DNA of 64,000 nt from Mactromeris polynyma (taxonomy: Eukaryota; Mollusca; Bivalvia; Venerida; Mactridae), in the NCBI GenBank assembly GCA_032209605.1, contig JASFXZ010000009.1, positions 19,765,553-19,829,552 of the forward strand, in the 5' to 3' direction. Positions within the stretch are counted from its first letter, which is position 1, and each line of letters opens with the position of its first letter. This document shows positions 23,371-35,568 of this stretch, one piece after another. The notes beneath the pieces are model-generated. The model had not been told where the DNA came from. It worked only from the letters and a program-made list of their open reading frames with translations, and did no database searches. The position numbers and the translations under genes were made by a program.

Positions 23371-23664
23371 AATAAAAGCTTCCATTTTTTTGCAGGCAGT
23401 TTTTTACAAGTTTTGTTTGTGTGATTGCATGATAAACGTTGTTCTTTTTAATTGCTAATACATTGCAAACGTTTGTATTAAAGATGTCTTAGCCAATGTA
23501 GCTACAGCACTGGATGAAGCCCATTCAAATATTTTACGTTCAGATACAGACCACATACATCTTAAACAATCATGTTCTGACAACTGCACAGAGTACATTT
23601 TTAAGTACTATTAAATCAATGTTTTTGCATTCTATTTTCAGAAATACTAGGTAATCAACAAGAT

Positions 23665-24957
23665 ATGGACAAAATGGAGAATATCGTTGGAAATGGTACA
23701 TCTCCATTATCACAGAATACCACAATCTTTAATATTACCGTTCATTCTGAGGAGGAGCAAGATTCAGTAGTGTCGGTTCTGAATATTATATCACCAACAA
23801 TCTGCGTCATCGGACTGATACTGAATATTCAATCTATAATAGCATTCGCTCACACACCGAAGGACTTTAGGAACGAGTCAAAACTTATAATTAGCCTTTC
23901 AGTGTCCGATATGTTGATACTATTCGCAGTTTTGTGTCATGAAGTACTGGCAGACAGCGTAACAACAGTACCATCTTGTTTAATTCTATTCAACTTGATG
24001 TTAACCCATACATCATACTTGGCAACTCTTCTTAATCTTGCAATGATGGCGTTACACCTTTACTTCTTCACCACTCATGTATACGCTTACCAAAAAATTG
24101 TAACCAATTTTAGGACAAACCTTATGGTTATGTTAGTATGGATAGTTAGTATCATCATTCCCCTATCAGAAGTGATCGTCGGGTCTGCAATTATGAAAAC
24201 AAAACAGCACAATAGTTCCGAGTTCTGTTATACCATCAACCACGATGATTTTAGGACGGATAACATCATAATTCACGCTATCTTCGTTGTTATTGTCATC
24301 ATGATTATCGCCTACATTAAGATCGCCAATACGGGGATACGGATGCACCAACGAGATAGATTACAGAACAGGAACACAAGTACTAACAAAAGAAAGACGA
24401 TCGTCACAACTGGACTATTTATTTTCACTTTCTTGCTTTCCTGGGTGCCCTATGGTGCATTTCACCTTTTTATGACGTACACAATGCAATATGATCCCCA
24501 ATATGTATACCAACATGTTGAGAGTATCTATCGGGCTAATAAATTACTTTCTACATTTTTCCTGTTGAATTCTATTGCCGATCCACTTATTTATGCCTTA
24601 AGGCTGACGAAAGTGAGAAAAGGATACAGATTATTTTTCAATAAAGTCTTCAAGCTGTGTCTATTTTCCTCATCACTGAAGCGTTTCAGAAATAAAACAG
24701 CGCATACATCATCAGAGAGACGGAAAACTATTTCAACAACAATAAGTGGCCAGGACTGGCTAAACCATGATGATGGGTCACCTACAATGATCCACCGTGA
24801 TTCTCCTAGTAACCATGACAACATCAATGGTACAACAGTGGAGTCACAAATGATACTAGAACCATTGGATTGGACAGAACCGGACCGGTCTGGCAGTCCG
24901 GACAAGAATGGCAGTCCGTACAAGAATACATGTTCAATAAGATACAACGCAACTTAG
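23665..24957 (+). CDS. Class A (rhodopsin-like) G-protein-coupled receptor, orphan
   Basis: A 430-residue seven-helix receptor of the plasma membrane, encoded in one coding exon. The extracellular N-terminus has glycosylation sites at Asn 10, 18 and 23. TM1 spans about 37-62 (GLILN). TM2 has LSVSD with the conserved Asp 82. Cys 105 before TM3 and Cys 188 in the second extracellular loop can form the usual disulphide. The DRY motif is replaced by His131-Leu-Tyr. TM6 has SWVP at 259-262 and TM7 has DPLIY at 306-310. A Ser/Thr-rich tail follows. The missing DRY Arg is unusual and may mean altered coupling. The start is the first ATG after a good splice acceptor (ttctattttcag, ending at about 23641), so an upstream 5'UTR exon is likely. 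AATAAA occurs at 24976. Closest in motifs to GPCR 2 at 50741. The ligand is unknown; amine-like or melanocortin/adenosine-cluster assignments are guesses. Confidence 0.88.
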   Translation: MDKMENIVGNGTSPLSQNTTIFNITVHSEEEQDSVVSVLNIISPTICVIGLILNIQSIIAFAHTPKDFRNESKLIISLSVSDMLILFAVLCHEVLADSVTTVPSCLILFNLMLTHTSYLATLLNLAMMALHLYFFTTHVYAYQKIVTNFRTNLMVMLVWIVSIIIPLSEVIVGSAIMKTKQHNSSEFCYTINHDDFRTDNIIIHAIFVVIVIMIIAYIKIANTGIRMHQRDRLQNRNTSTNKRKTIVTTGLFIFTFLLSWVPYGAFHLFMTYTMQYDPQYVYQHVESIYRANKLLSTFFLLNSIADPLIYALRLTKVRKGYRLFFNKVFKLCLFSSSLKRFRNKTAHTSSERRKTISTTISGQDWLNHDDGSPTMIHRDSPSNHDNINGTTVESQMILEPLDWTEPDRSGSPDKNGSPYKNTCSIRYNAT

Positions 24958-25366
24958 CAAGTTCGAGTGCACTCGAAATAAAAACAGGGAATGTGCAAGA
25001 GACAAGGATGATGATGCATGAAAATGAAACAAGAACATGTCCACAGGGTACACTCCATGGTGCCAGCACTGTATTGTCTCTTTTTAAGCAGTATAATTGG
25101 AGATTAATTAATAATGGATGTTAAATCACAACTCCATGAGTATTATTATCAATACCAGCATAATATATTATACAACTTGTACAACTGATTGATACAAACA
25201 GGTTGTTACCAGTTCAAGATCAAGAAATATACATTGCCTTGATTATACTCGGATAATTCTGACCCTATTGTTTTAATTCAATGCTGAATCCCCAAGTATA
25301 TAATGTCACATTGACTTTTATTTTCACGAGTCATTGTAATTCTACATGGATTTATTTTTATTGATA

Positions 25367-26175
25367 CAGTGGAACCCCTCAAAACCGGAACCTCAGTAAA
25401 CCGGAATTCCCTCTAAACCGAACAATTTGCGTGGTCCCAATTTGTTCTGTTCTATTTTCATTGTGTAAAAACCTCTGTAAACCGGAACCCCTCTATTCCG
25501 GAAACCGAACAAGATTTCCATTATTTCTAAACAATTTCAACAGTAAGTTACCCCTCTAAACCGAACATTAATTTATGACACCTAAAGTGTTTAGACAATA
25601 AATGTGTTAACACGCATTTTCACACCTTATGATATCTGTTATGGCTTCAATCGGCAGTAGCTACACGTTTGTTACCTTTATGACGGTGCGCGGGTAAATA
25701 GGTACAGTGTGATAATCGCAATTATTAACAGAGTAACGACAAAAGAAAGTGACAGTTTGCAAACATCATTAACAACTTTTAATTGCCGACCATACACATC
25801 AATCGATGTTTTCAATAATTTATTTAATGATGAATGCTACAGTAGGTGACTGTTCGATTGATCTTTTGTTAAAATAATCAAATTATCATTCTAGTTAATG
25901 AGCGTATTAGCAGAGTAAAGACGAGTGCAGGTATTGTTGTTTAAACTAACAAAAATGTGGAACAATTTTGTTGTTTTATCAATCAGTTTCTGTCAAATTG
26001 ATTTTAACATTCACACAATCAACATGTCTGCGCCTCCTTCTAAACGTCGAAGAATAGAAGTCATTAATTATGTTGTTGTTTAATGCATTTCCTAAAACCC
26101 CTCTAAACCGGAAACCCCTCTAAACCGAACATTTTATCCGGTCCGGACGAGGTTCGGTTTAGAGGGGTTCCACTG
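25367..26175 (+). mobile_element. Pogo/Tigger-like deletion derivative, 809 bp, TA-flanked
   Basis: The inverted ends cagtggaacccctcaaaacc and ggtttagaggggttccactg are flanked by TA (25365-25366, 26176-26177). Near both ends the words aaaccgg/aaaccgaac recur about every 20-30 bp, and the right end forms a short hairpin around 'ccggtccggacgaggttcgg'. At 26024-26083 a 19-codon frame begins MSAPPSKRRRIE. This resembles the basic N-terminus of Tigger/CENP-B-like transposases, so I infer that the element is a deletion product of an autonomous pogo-like transposon. That inference rests on few residues. Confidence 0.75.
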
Positions 26176-26177
26176 TA

Positions 26178-27114
26178 TAAATAATATTTCAGGTTCAAAC
26201 AATTTGTTCTTACTAAGCCATGGGCCTTAACTCTGCCCATATTTTTTTTTTTTGAAAACCTCTTCGCAAAACAACATTCGCTGAGTGTTGTTCCATTTGA
26301 GTGTTGTTAAAGACCAAGTTGTAAACTTGAGCAGATAAGTTTCAAACAATGTGTAAGTGTTCAAATGAGCTGACTTATTACGTCAAGAACTATAACTCTG
26401 CTCATACTTATTTCATCTACAGTCAAATCTCCAGTTGTTAACAGTTAGTATCTTAGGAATAAAGTGCAATTTTGCATAGACTGGAAAATTCATATATTTA
26501 GGGTTATGATAGTTACTACTGGTACCACCGTTTTTACTGAAAACTACCATGTGTCTGGTACCATGTTTTTACTGAAAACTACCATGTGTTATAATAGTTT
26601 GATAACAAATATTAATATTATACCTAATTATTATTCACGAGTATAAGTCTAACCACTTTGATTAGATGAGAGCATAGTATGTGATACGTAACAAAATTAA
26701 TATTACCTGTCGTGTGACCGGCAAACATTTTCAAAGTTGCCCGATTAAGCGCCTACAATTTAGTAGCCTGCGACCTGCGTCCATGCAAATGTCTAGGAGA
26801 TCTTTATAATCTAAACACCAAAACTATCAACTGTCGGATCAAAATGACAATTTCAGGATGTTTCCATTGTTTTAAACAGTGTAATATGTCATTAACTTTA
26901 AAGTTAAATATAAGATAAGAGAAATTTTTATGAACTTGACATTTGTTTAGTAATAACTTGTTCATTAAACTTTTTGTTTATTCAATTTGTTGATTTCATT
27001 GTAAATATGTGTTGTCCGATTGTTTGTGGAAGATATGGAAGTGATGTATTAATCTTGGGTTTAAAGCTTGTACAAATTGTTCAAGCACATTTTCGGTTCA
27101 ATAAAATAAATGTC
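26178..27114. other. Non-coding stretch
   Basis: A unit of about 36 bp ('ctggtaccaccgtttttact' and 'ctggtaccatgtttttactg') is duplicated at about 26519-26590. No gene is called; the 60-codon frame at 26464-26646 follows the duplication. Confidence 0.4.
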
Positions 27115-27350
27115 ACAAGGCAGCGAGGGCGACATTGATATTGTCAACCCGAGAAACTGAAAATCCAATCCTATCAGAATCTTTCACTGGTTTCTGGTAC
27201 GGATAGATATATCTCGCACAAGGGTAACTGTTTTGTCGGGAATGAGGCTCTGTCTAGTTGCCGCAAAAAACAGTTACCCGAGTGCCAGATAATCCATCAG
27301 CACACAAAACCAGTGAACGATTCTGGCATACCCTTTTCAAGAAGGACGAG
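27115..27350. repeat. Foldback with about 60-bp imperfect inverted arms
   Basis: The left arm (from about 27175, 'cagaatctttcactggtttc' to 'gggtaactgttttgtcg') pairs with the right arm ('gcaaaaaacagttacccgag' to 'aaaccagtgaacgattctg', ending about 27323). The upstream words 'gagggcgacattgatattgt' and 'caacccgag' resemble the palindrome at 34309-34553, so the two may belong to one family. Confidence 0.6.
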
Positions 27351-27478
27351 ATTGACTAAATGACTAAAGTTTTGAGGGATTTTTGCTTATAGTAACATAT
27401 TATTCTACACATTAATTCAAATTATAATTAAATGTTACTTGACATCATATTATAAAAAAATGTATGACGTCATCAGCA

Positions 27479-27575
27479 CGAGACTCATCCTAGACGGTGG
27501 GGGTGTAAGATAGAGACTCCTCCTACATGGTGGGGTGTAAGATAGAGACTCCTCCTACACGGTGGGGCGTAAGAT
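27479..27575. repeat. 32-bp tandem repeat, 3 copies
   Basis: Three copies of a 32-bp unit containing 'gagactcctcctacatggtg' and 'gggtgtaagata', diverging at the first copy. Confidence 0.8.
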
Positions 27576-28597
27576 AGTTAGTTATTCAGCACCGGTGTAA
27601 ACGCGGAAACTCCCAGTCTGGTATGCAAGACATGGCTTCGCCTCACTGTCCTGTGATATTCATATAATATGTTACTCATAACCAAAAAAAAACAAGAAAT
27701 ATCTCTAAAAGGAATGAATGGACCAATATGTAAACTTGTGGTAAGTTTTAAATTAATTAGGACTTGGAATTATTTCATAAACACATGTTAAAAGATCCAT
27801 ACATAAAGACTGGGTTGGAACGGAATAAATTTGTATGTACTAAACTATGATTTAAGTGTAGTCATATGTATCTACAATAGTGCTATGAACACATCCAGAC
27901 AGTTACTTATGACAAATTATTGTCACAGTTTTATGTACTTTATACATTGAAATAAAAAATGGTATGTTAATCAGACAAAGTCAACTGTAATTCTACAAGT
28001 TTTCTATAGTTGTACATGTAATAGTCAAACAGATTCAACACAAATACAGTGAAAATAAGATGTTTGGAGAAATCATGTTTGCTTTAAAATAAGTAGAACT
28101 TTCTTAATCAAATCTAGAGAACTATGGATTTAATGAATAAATATCGAATTAATGTACTTTATTAATTTAATATAATATTATTAAAATTAAATTCATGTAA
28201 ATACATACAATGTGCGGATTTGAACAAATCAAAGTCCAATTTACATACAAAGTTCAGCTGTCCAAACTTGCATTGACTTCTAACTTTAGATTTGATTGGC
28301 TAATGCACCGCTGCGACTCAAGTAGCACAAGCGAGCATAGTACAGCTGTGCCGAACAAGTAGTAAGTTAAGTTTATAATTTATTTTTCGGGGTAATGAAT
28401 AATGCCAGACACTAACTTACCTACTGGAATGTTTGCAACATGTAAAGGGAAGTAACTCAAACAGCAAACTGTTAACACAAATGCAAGGTTTACTTCCCTT
28501 GAACAAACATTAACTAACTATCACAATATGTTCTCAATCTGTAGTAAGAGACACATATACGAGTGCTATATATGCTTTGTACAAGCTTTAACAAAAA

Positions 28598-29395
28598 TAG
28601 ATGCCCAAGGTCAACATATCGAGCCCCTTCATTGTCAAGAGAATACAGTTATATAATGCTATACAGTGCATATATATATTATACCCATTCTTTACCTTTG
28701 AACCTGCGAAAAATGACATTGTCATAGTCTGGAAAAGATGGTTTGGACCCTTTCTTGACCTTTGGTCACTAAGTGCGACCTTGACCTTTGAGCTACAAAC
28801 ACGGATCTTGAGAACAACACACCATTTCTTCATGGTGAACATTTACGCCTCATAAATTAATAATTTCCCAATAAATAACAGAGTAATATTCCTGACAAGA
28901 AGTTTGGATCCCTCTGTAAGCGTGACCTTTCTCTGTAAGCGTGACCTTTTTGCTACAAACATGGGTCTTGCAAGAGACATACCAGGTCATCATGGTGAAC
29001 ATTTATGCCACGTAATTTGAAAACCTGTCAATGACTGTAATGTTCTGAATGTTTTAGACCCATTTTTTATGTTTGACCTCTTATTGTGACCTTGACCTTT
29101 GAGCAACAGACATGGGTCTTGCATGTGGCACTACGACTCATCATGGAGAACATTTGTGCAAAGTAATTTGAAAATAAATGATAGAGTTATGGTCTGGACA
29201 AGATGTTTTAGACCCATTTTGTTACGTTTGACCTCCAAGTGTGACCTAGACCTTTGAGCTACGGACATGGGTCTTGTGTACGACACTGTGTCATCATGGT
29301 GAAAATTTGAGTCAAGTAATCAAAAATTCACCTATAAGTAAGGAATGGTCAGGACTAACCAAATCCAGACGCTAACGGCAAGCAGCTTGATATTA
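28598..29395 (+). repeat. Dispersed block of four ~157-bp monomers, copy 1
   Basis: A unique start ('gatgcccaaggtcaacatat', 'agagaatacagttatataat') is followed by four diverged monomers of about 150-160 bp. Each has a 'gctacaaacatgggtcttgc' core (28790, 28952, 29102, 29258), 'catcatggtgaacattt', and in most cases 'gtgaccttgacctttgagc'. Copy 2 at 48990-49755 has the same start, the same number of monomers and the same end. The block therefore moves as one unit. The 84-codon frames at 28588-28855 are not conserved. Confidence 0.75.
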
Positions 29396-31136
29396 AGGCC
29401 ATCCATAACCATTATTTGAGGTAGCGTCAACTGAAGGATATTCACTCCAACTCGAATTATTTTAGTAGGGTAAGGGTCATTTATCGTACTAATTACACAC
29501 GTAATTACCATTTTGTTTAAGAATTATTTCAACATAATCCTTCCATTCCTGTAATAGTATTTCTCATACAAATTGATTTTTTGGCAATTTTTTTTTTATT
29601 TATGTATTTTTTGCCAAATTTTTATAGCATCATGGGATATTTCAACAACTTTTATTAGACGTCACTACTGTGGAGCACATTTAAATTAATCTTTACGTTG
29701 GATTGTTTTGTGAAGATTTTTTTTCTATATTTTTATACTATGTCACACTGTCACATTATAATTACTAGCTTTCCAGCAGTTTCTGACAAAACAGGGCTAA
29801 TTTTAGGGCTTATTAAACGTGGAATTTTAGGACTCCATTCTAAAATATAAGGGCTGTTTCAGGAACCAAATACCATCTGTCAATATCAACACACACATAT
29901 AGGAAGTCATAGTATGTTTTCCAGTGCTCAATAGTCTTCAGCTGGCCTTGGCCAAGTACTCAAAAATCAAATCTTTGTACACCAGTTACAGCCAGTACCA
30001 AGCTGTAGCTAACTATCCACTGGTAAACTGTATGAAAAGTCACTGTTTCAAAGAACTAGAAAAATATTGTTACAGTATAATTGTACAGTATACAATACAT
30101 AAACAAGTCAAGAATATCTAATTTAAGCAACAATCACTTGAAAAGAAAAATGAAAATTATGAATTTCAATAAAAAAAAATAGGGATTTTTTTAGGAATTT
30201 AGCAAAATTAAAAAAACTCAGAATTTTTTAGGAATTTTAGGGCTGCTGGAAAGCCTGTAAATATTGCCTTATTGTGAAAGAAATTGAGATTATTGTTTAA
30301 ATATTATGATATCCATTTGTAATTTTTGTAGCACTATTCACTTGATATTTGAATGTTTGTACAAATCCAACTTATTGGCTAAATGTAAAAAGCATGTTTT
30401 CATAAATATGACAAAACCTGTATAAATATTTCCCACTGAAAGTTCTTACGCCACAAACTAAGCGCCTTCATTTAGCAAGAATCTTTCCATAATTTATCAT
30501 TTTTACCACAGTTACCATATGGCTGGGCTCATGAACTCGAGGTCTGTCTTTTGCTTCAGTTTCTGTTCATCAATTGCTATTTTCTTAAGAACATAATTCA
30601 ACTACCTAACTCTACACCCCAGACATGTGCCATCAAGCCTCAAGGCGTGAAAAGTGCCAAGTCAACTATGCAGCAAGACTTTTCTGACAAGTTTTAGACA
30701 ATAAATAAGAGAGCTGTGTCTTCATAATTCTCCATTAGAGAGCAAGAACAAATAATTTGTTTCTCAATATGTGCAAGTGCACTCACGTTTATGGAATGGA
30801 ATGCTTGATTGGCTAATAGCAGGCATAGAATATTTTCTTGCTTATGTGTCTGACCTTCGTTGGGTTTAGTGAAACAAATCAGGCTGTAATTAGCTGGCGT
30901 GTTGCATAAATGGCCCAAAATTTCACATCAATACAGTTTGCAATGAGTATATAGCATTCCTAATGCCTAGTCAAATTATTGTGCAATTTACCTTATGCAG
31001 GCAGTTAAAATTTGAAATACCAAGAAAGTTACTGTGGAAGATTTCTTTATACTCTAATGCTTAGTCACTTCATTAACATTACACTATCGTTAAGTCGCAT
31101 AACGTTTTTATTATGTAAATAATGTTCAGTAAAACC
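29396..31136. other. Long non-coding stretch
   Basis: No supportable gene. A pair of 11-bp inverted words (ctttccagcag at 29769 and ctgctggaaag at 30243) brackets about 480 bp with 'ttttagggct' words near both ends. This may be a decayed MITE, but I see no target duplication. Confidence 0.35.
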
Positions 31137-31305
31137 TCAATAATACGACCACCTTTGGGACCCTTGAAGAGTGGTCTTATTATTGAGGTGGACTTATTAT
31201 TAAAGTTGAATAAAGAGCAAAACAGTGAAAATGGACTTAAAAATAGTGTTATTAATTTTGATTTGGTCTTGTTATTGAGGCAGTCTTTAGCTGAGGTTTT
31301 TGGTG
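31137..31305 (+). mobile_element. Small MITE, GAGGTGGTCTT family, decayed right end
   Basis: The left end is cagtaaaacctcaataatac. The interior has 'tttgggacccttgaagag', 'tggtcttattattgaggtgg' and 'gttgaataaagagca'. The right end is decayed (gaggtttttggtg then TA). It is homologous to 17760-17942 in the same orientation and to 59455-59635 inverted. Confidence 0.6.
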
Positions 31306-31481
31306 TAAATAAAACTATTTTTTACTCATTTAATAAGGAATGACAACCTATTTTTTTACTGTTTGAAACTGCCGTCAATGAAAATATGAAACATGCCACT
31401 TCGAAGGTAGTGTAAAAATCTAACCATTCATAACACAACAGAAATACTGTTAAATGTTTTGTAGAATTGTTTATTGAACTA

Positions 31482-31620
31482 CAGTCAGACCTTGTTTATT
31501 TGACAACATTACTTATATACTCCGAAATAAATATCAGGTCCTGTTGTATCTTCTTTGGCTCATTGAATTGAAAATGGGGTATTTCGAAAACATGCATTAT
31601 TCAAAATAAAATTTCCGACC
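31482..31620 (-). mobile_element. Small MITE of the CAGTCGGACC family, one clear end
   Basis: The end cagtcagaccttgtttattt, preceded by TA, and 'tccgaaataaatatcaggtc' match the complement of the right half of the elements at 17480-17638 and 61059-61204. The other end has decayed, so its boundary is approximate. Confidence 0.55.
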
Positions 31621-31849
31621 CGACCCGATGACTTGGAATGAACGATGTCCGAATGTGTTTATTTACATTTATTCATGTATTGATGTGATTTTCTTCATGT
31701 GCAGCTTTTGAGTGGATTTTCTTGTTTAAATATTTCACACTTTTTGAATCAATAAAATAAAACACTCAACACTCCTTTGTTATCCTTCACATAATTCACA
31801 CTGGCTTTTGTGATTGTGCATGTCTTATGAGTATTATTAAGGAATTTAA

Positions 31850-32828
31850 TTGCTGAATATCAGTTCCCAGTATCCTTGGCAACCAACTACAGTTTGCTGA
31901 TGATCAGTTCCCAGTTTCCTTGGCAACCAACTGCAGCTTGCTGATTATCAGTCCCTGTATCCTTGGCAACCTACTACAGATTAATGATTATTACTCCTCT
32001 GTATCATTGGCAACCAAATACAATTTGATGATTATCAGTCATCTGTATCATTGGCAACCAACTACAGATTGATGATTATCAGCACCTGTATCCTTGGCAA
32101 CCAACTACAGAGTGATGATTATCAGTCCTCTGTATCATTGGCAACCAACTACAGATTGATGATTATCAGCACCTGTATCATTGGCAACCTACTATAGATT
32201 GATGATTATCAGTCCTCTGTATCATTGGCAACCTACTATAGATTGATGATTATCAGCACCTGTATCATTGGCAACCTACTATAGATTGATGATTATCAGC
32301 ACCTGTATCATTGGCAACTTACTATAGATTGATGATTATCAGCACCTGTATCATTGGCAACCTACTATAGATTGATGATTATCAGCACCTGTATCATTGG
32401 CAACCTACTATAGATTGATGATTATCAGCACCTGTATCATTGGCAACTTACTATAGATTGATGATTATCAGCACCTGTATCATTGGCAACCTACTATAGA
32501 TTGATGATTATCAGCACCTGTATCATTGGCAACCTACTATAGATTGATGATTATCAGCACCTGTATCATTGGCAACCTACTATAGATTGATGATTATCAG
32601 CACCTGTATCATTGGCAACCTACTATAGATTGATGATTATCAGCACCTGTATCATTGGCAACCTACTATAGATTGATGATTATCAGCACCTGTATCATTG
32701 GCAACCTACTATAGATTGATGATTATCAGCACCTGTATCATTGGCAACCTACTATAGATTGATGATTATCAGCACCTGTATCATTGGCAACTTACTACAG
32801 ATTGATGATTATCACTCCTCTGTATCCT
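31850..32828. repeat. 43-bp minisatellite, about 23 copies
   Basis: Head-to-tail 43-bp units containing 'attgatgattatcagcacct' and 'gtatcattggcaacctacta'. The left copies are diverged and the right copies nearly identical. The gradient suggests that recent expansion took place in the right two-thirds. Confidence 0.95.
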
Positions 32829-33984
32829 GTATTTGTAGCCTTTGGTCAGCTATAATCCAAATGCCAACAAGAGCGCCGACTATCGCAAAATATGCCCATT
32901 CTGTGGTTATGTCACTGGAGTGTGATAGAAACTCAGTGTTTTTCCTATGACTCCTGAGTGACTTGAGCGATATGGCTGGTAATTAAACTTGTCCAAGATA
33001 TTATGCCCATACACATTCTGACCAAATTTGGTGATGATTGGACAAACTGTTTAATGCTTCTTAAGTTATTGATCAGACAAGATCTTTTTTAGGCAATTTC
33101 TATAATTAAAGGGTGATAACTCCTGAGTGACTCAAATGATATGTCTGGCTATCTTAACTTGTCCGAGATATGATAGTCTTGATATGAGCGACTTTTCTTG
33201 ATTATATGTGTATTTTTTTGTGAACGAGTTTACCCGAATAGTCGCGTATTATTTCTAAAACGATAATATGGAAAACGTGCAGTCTTGCCTTTTGACTTTC
33301 AATCCTCTGATTATAGTATTTGACATGAATTACCCTCATTTTTTATATCAAGCGTATTGAACATGGCCAACAATATGTAGTGGTCAACAGATAAGAGCAT
33401 ACCCGACTTCTGGACCAGCTTTCATGAAATTACTTAGGATTTTAAGCAAAAAACTCTAAATAAGTTCAATTGGCTATCAAATTCTTTTTGTTTAAAGCCG
33501 TATTTTGATAGTAGAAATTTACAGCATAAGTTTATCACAAGAGCCCAATTTGATAATATTTCTTTTTTTTACTTAATTATTTATAAATATCTTTTAAGGC
33601 TGATAAAAGATACATAAGTATTTATTCAAGAATATTTTTCTCTATAGTTTGTTTACCTGTAGATGCTGGTGATTATTATTACATATTAATGGACCAAATA
33701 CCCAATGTTTCTCATGCAGAAGTCAACAGTTACTGACCTTTGGATTGCACAGCACATACTGAAACATTTGATAAATATATATACCAAATATACCCTAATA
33801 AACACCCCCGGTGACCTTACATTTACAAATACGGTACCGGCTAGCCATTCTCTTACCTTAAATCTAAGCAAAGTGTCGAAACTTGCACTCACCAGCCTAA
33901 AATATCTTCCAAAGGTAATATTTGGTAAGACAGTTACTGACATCATTCTTAAGAATATTTGTGAAATCCGGCCAGATATGAAGG
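32829..33984. other. Non-coding stretch
   Basis: A word set including 'gacaagatctttttt' and a repeated 'actcctgagtgactt' at 32950 and 33118 suggests an old duplicated dispersed repeat. The 116-codon frame at 33705-34055 has no domain and runs into SINE-tail sequence, so I do not call it. Confidence 0.4.
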
Positions 33985-34092
33985 TCATGAGTTTGAGCCT
34001 AGCATTGATTGGGATTTCGTCACAAATCCCTGAACTTGGTGTGAATACTGGTTAGTAACCAAGGAAGCAGTCATCAAGAGTGATTGTAAAAC
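33985..34092 (+). repeat. SINE tail fragment, related to 868-1090
   Basis: 'tcacaaatccctgaacttgg', 'tgtgaatactggttagtaac' and 'aaggaagcagtcatcaagag' correspond in order to the tail at about 947-1020. A B-box-like 'gagtttgagcct' stands just upstream. Confidence 0.6.
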
Positions 34093-34308
34093 CTTATTTA
34101 ACAAATAAAGCGAAGTAAAAATGTTTAAACTATGGCCACAAGGTATCCACCAATACGGACTGGAATGGACATGTTTTATCATTTCATCCAAAGTATATAT
34201 CTATATAAACATCATCATTGTGACAAGTGATCGCTGACCATTCAGTTCATTCATTTACAAGACTAATGTAATAATCACCGAACCATTAATATTGTAAGTG
34301 ACATTATA

Positions 34309-34553
34309 TAAATATTGACTGCCTTGAGGGTGACAGTGCATCTTGTCAACCCGAGGCAACACTGTCGACCGAGGCTTTAGCCGAGGTCGACAGTGTTTGT
34401 CGAGGGTTGACGAGATGCACTGTCACCCTCAAGGCAGTCAATATTTATTTTATTATACCGAACAAAATAAAAATAAAGCTAATAACTTAAATTTAGTATT
34501 TTTAATTTCAGCGGGCGACATTGCAGGGTGACAGTTAAAAATGTCGCCCGCTG
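34309..34553. repeat. 139-bp palindrome plus a second inverted pair
   Basis: Positions 34309-34447 form an almost perfect palindrome. The left arm reads 'aaatattgactgccttgagg' then 'gtgacagtgcatcttgtcaa', and the right arm is its inverse, with the centre near 34378. A second inverted pair (gcgggcgacatt at 34511 and aatgtcgcccgc at 34540) follows. The word 'gggtgacagt' occurs in both parts. This could be a foldback element or a MITE end, and is related in wording to 27115-27350. Confidence 0.8.
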
Positions 34554-34842
34554 AGGTTTATATGCAATGTATAGGGAAAACAGTCACGTGAGGTATAATA
34601 AATAGTATTATATGAATGCTTAACAAGACTGGTATTTAATACATATGCAGGACTTATTTTGGCTATTTTGGGAAGATGACCCATACCCTTCAAATAGGGA
34701 TTTTTGCGCATTAATCTTAGAAATTGGGAAAAAATATAGAAAGTTAAGCAAAATTTTAGGAAAAGGATGTAGCGAAGTCAAGACCAAGTCATGAAAATCA
34801 CAAAATCAGACAGCAGAGGAAGGCATATGCCAAGACAGTAAG

Positions 34843-35335
34843 TAAACCTAGACAGTTACACAAGTAAATCCAGACAGTTACACAAGTAAATCCAATCAGT
34901 TACACAAGTAAATCCAGACAGTTACATTAGCAAATCCAGACAATTACACAAGTTAATCCAGACAATTACACAAGTAAATCCAATCAGTTACACAAGTAAA
35001 TCCAGACAGTTACACAAGCAAATCTAGACAAGTACATAAGCAAATCCAGACAATTACACAAGTAAAATTAGAAAGTTACACAAGCCAATCCAGACAGTTA
35101 CACAAGCAAATCTAGATAGTTACACAAGTAAAACCAGAAAGTTACACAAGTAAATCCAGAAAGTTACACAAGTAAATCCAGACAGTTACAAAAGCAAATC
35201 TAGATAGTTACACAAGTAAAACCAGAACGTTACACCAGAAAGTTACACAAGTAAATCCAGACAGTTACACAAGCAAATCTAGATAGTCACACTAGTAGAA
35301 CCAGAAAGTTACACAAGTAAAACCAGAAAGTTACA
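34843..35335. repeat. 22-bp minisatellite, about 22 copies
   Basis: Degenerate 22-bp units ('cagttacacaagtaaatcca' then 'ga') run to within 70 bp of the left end of the DIRS element. Variant words (gaaagttacac, gatagttacac) recur in a higher-order pattern in the second half. Confidence 0.9.
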
Positions 35336-35431
35336 CAAACTAGAACAAAATATCAGTGGTGCATGTACAGCTTTTCAAGTACATCTGGATGCCTTGAGGA
35401 CTATTATTTTTCATAAAGCCTCCGGCTTTCA

Positions 35432-35568
35432 CATGTATACACTGCATTCCTTCTGGGATGCTACCTGTGCGTTCGCTAATTTAAAGATTTTAAATTTACC
35501 GCCGTATGGCGTATACCTGCGCAACATCATGCGCAAACCCTCCAAATATATACACCACTGTCATTCTT
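35432..35568 (+). repeat. DIRS left inverted terminal repeat
   Basis: 137 bp starting 'catgtatacactgcattcct' and ending 'caccactgtcattctt', inverse to 40150-40286. Outside it the element has a unique 29-bp terminus containing the near-palindrome aaagcctccggcttt. The repeat contains another small palindrome (accgccgtatggcgt region). Confidence 0.93.

Noticed and set aside
24591..24947. 118-codon minus-strand frame within the receptor gene
   Set aside because: It is a shadow of the GPCR tail on the opposite strand.
33705..34055. 116-codon plus-strand frame
   Set aside because: It runs into a SINE tail and has no domain, splice signals or composition support.
34843..35335. The 22-bp array as part of the DIRS element
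   Set aside because: The element's left end is fixed at 35403 by the internal complementary region; the array is outside it.
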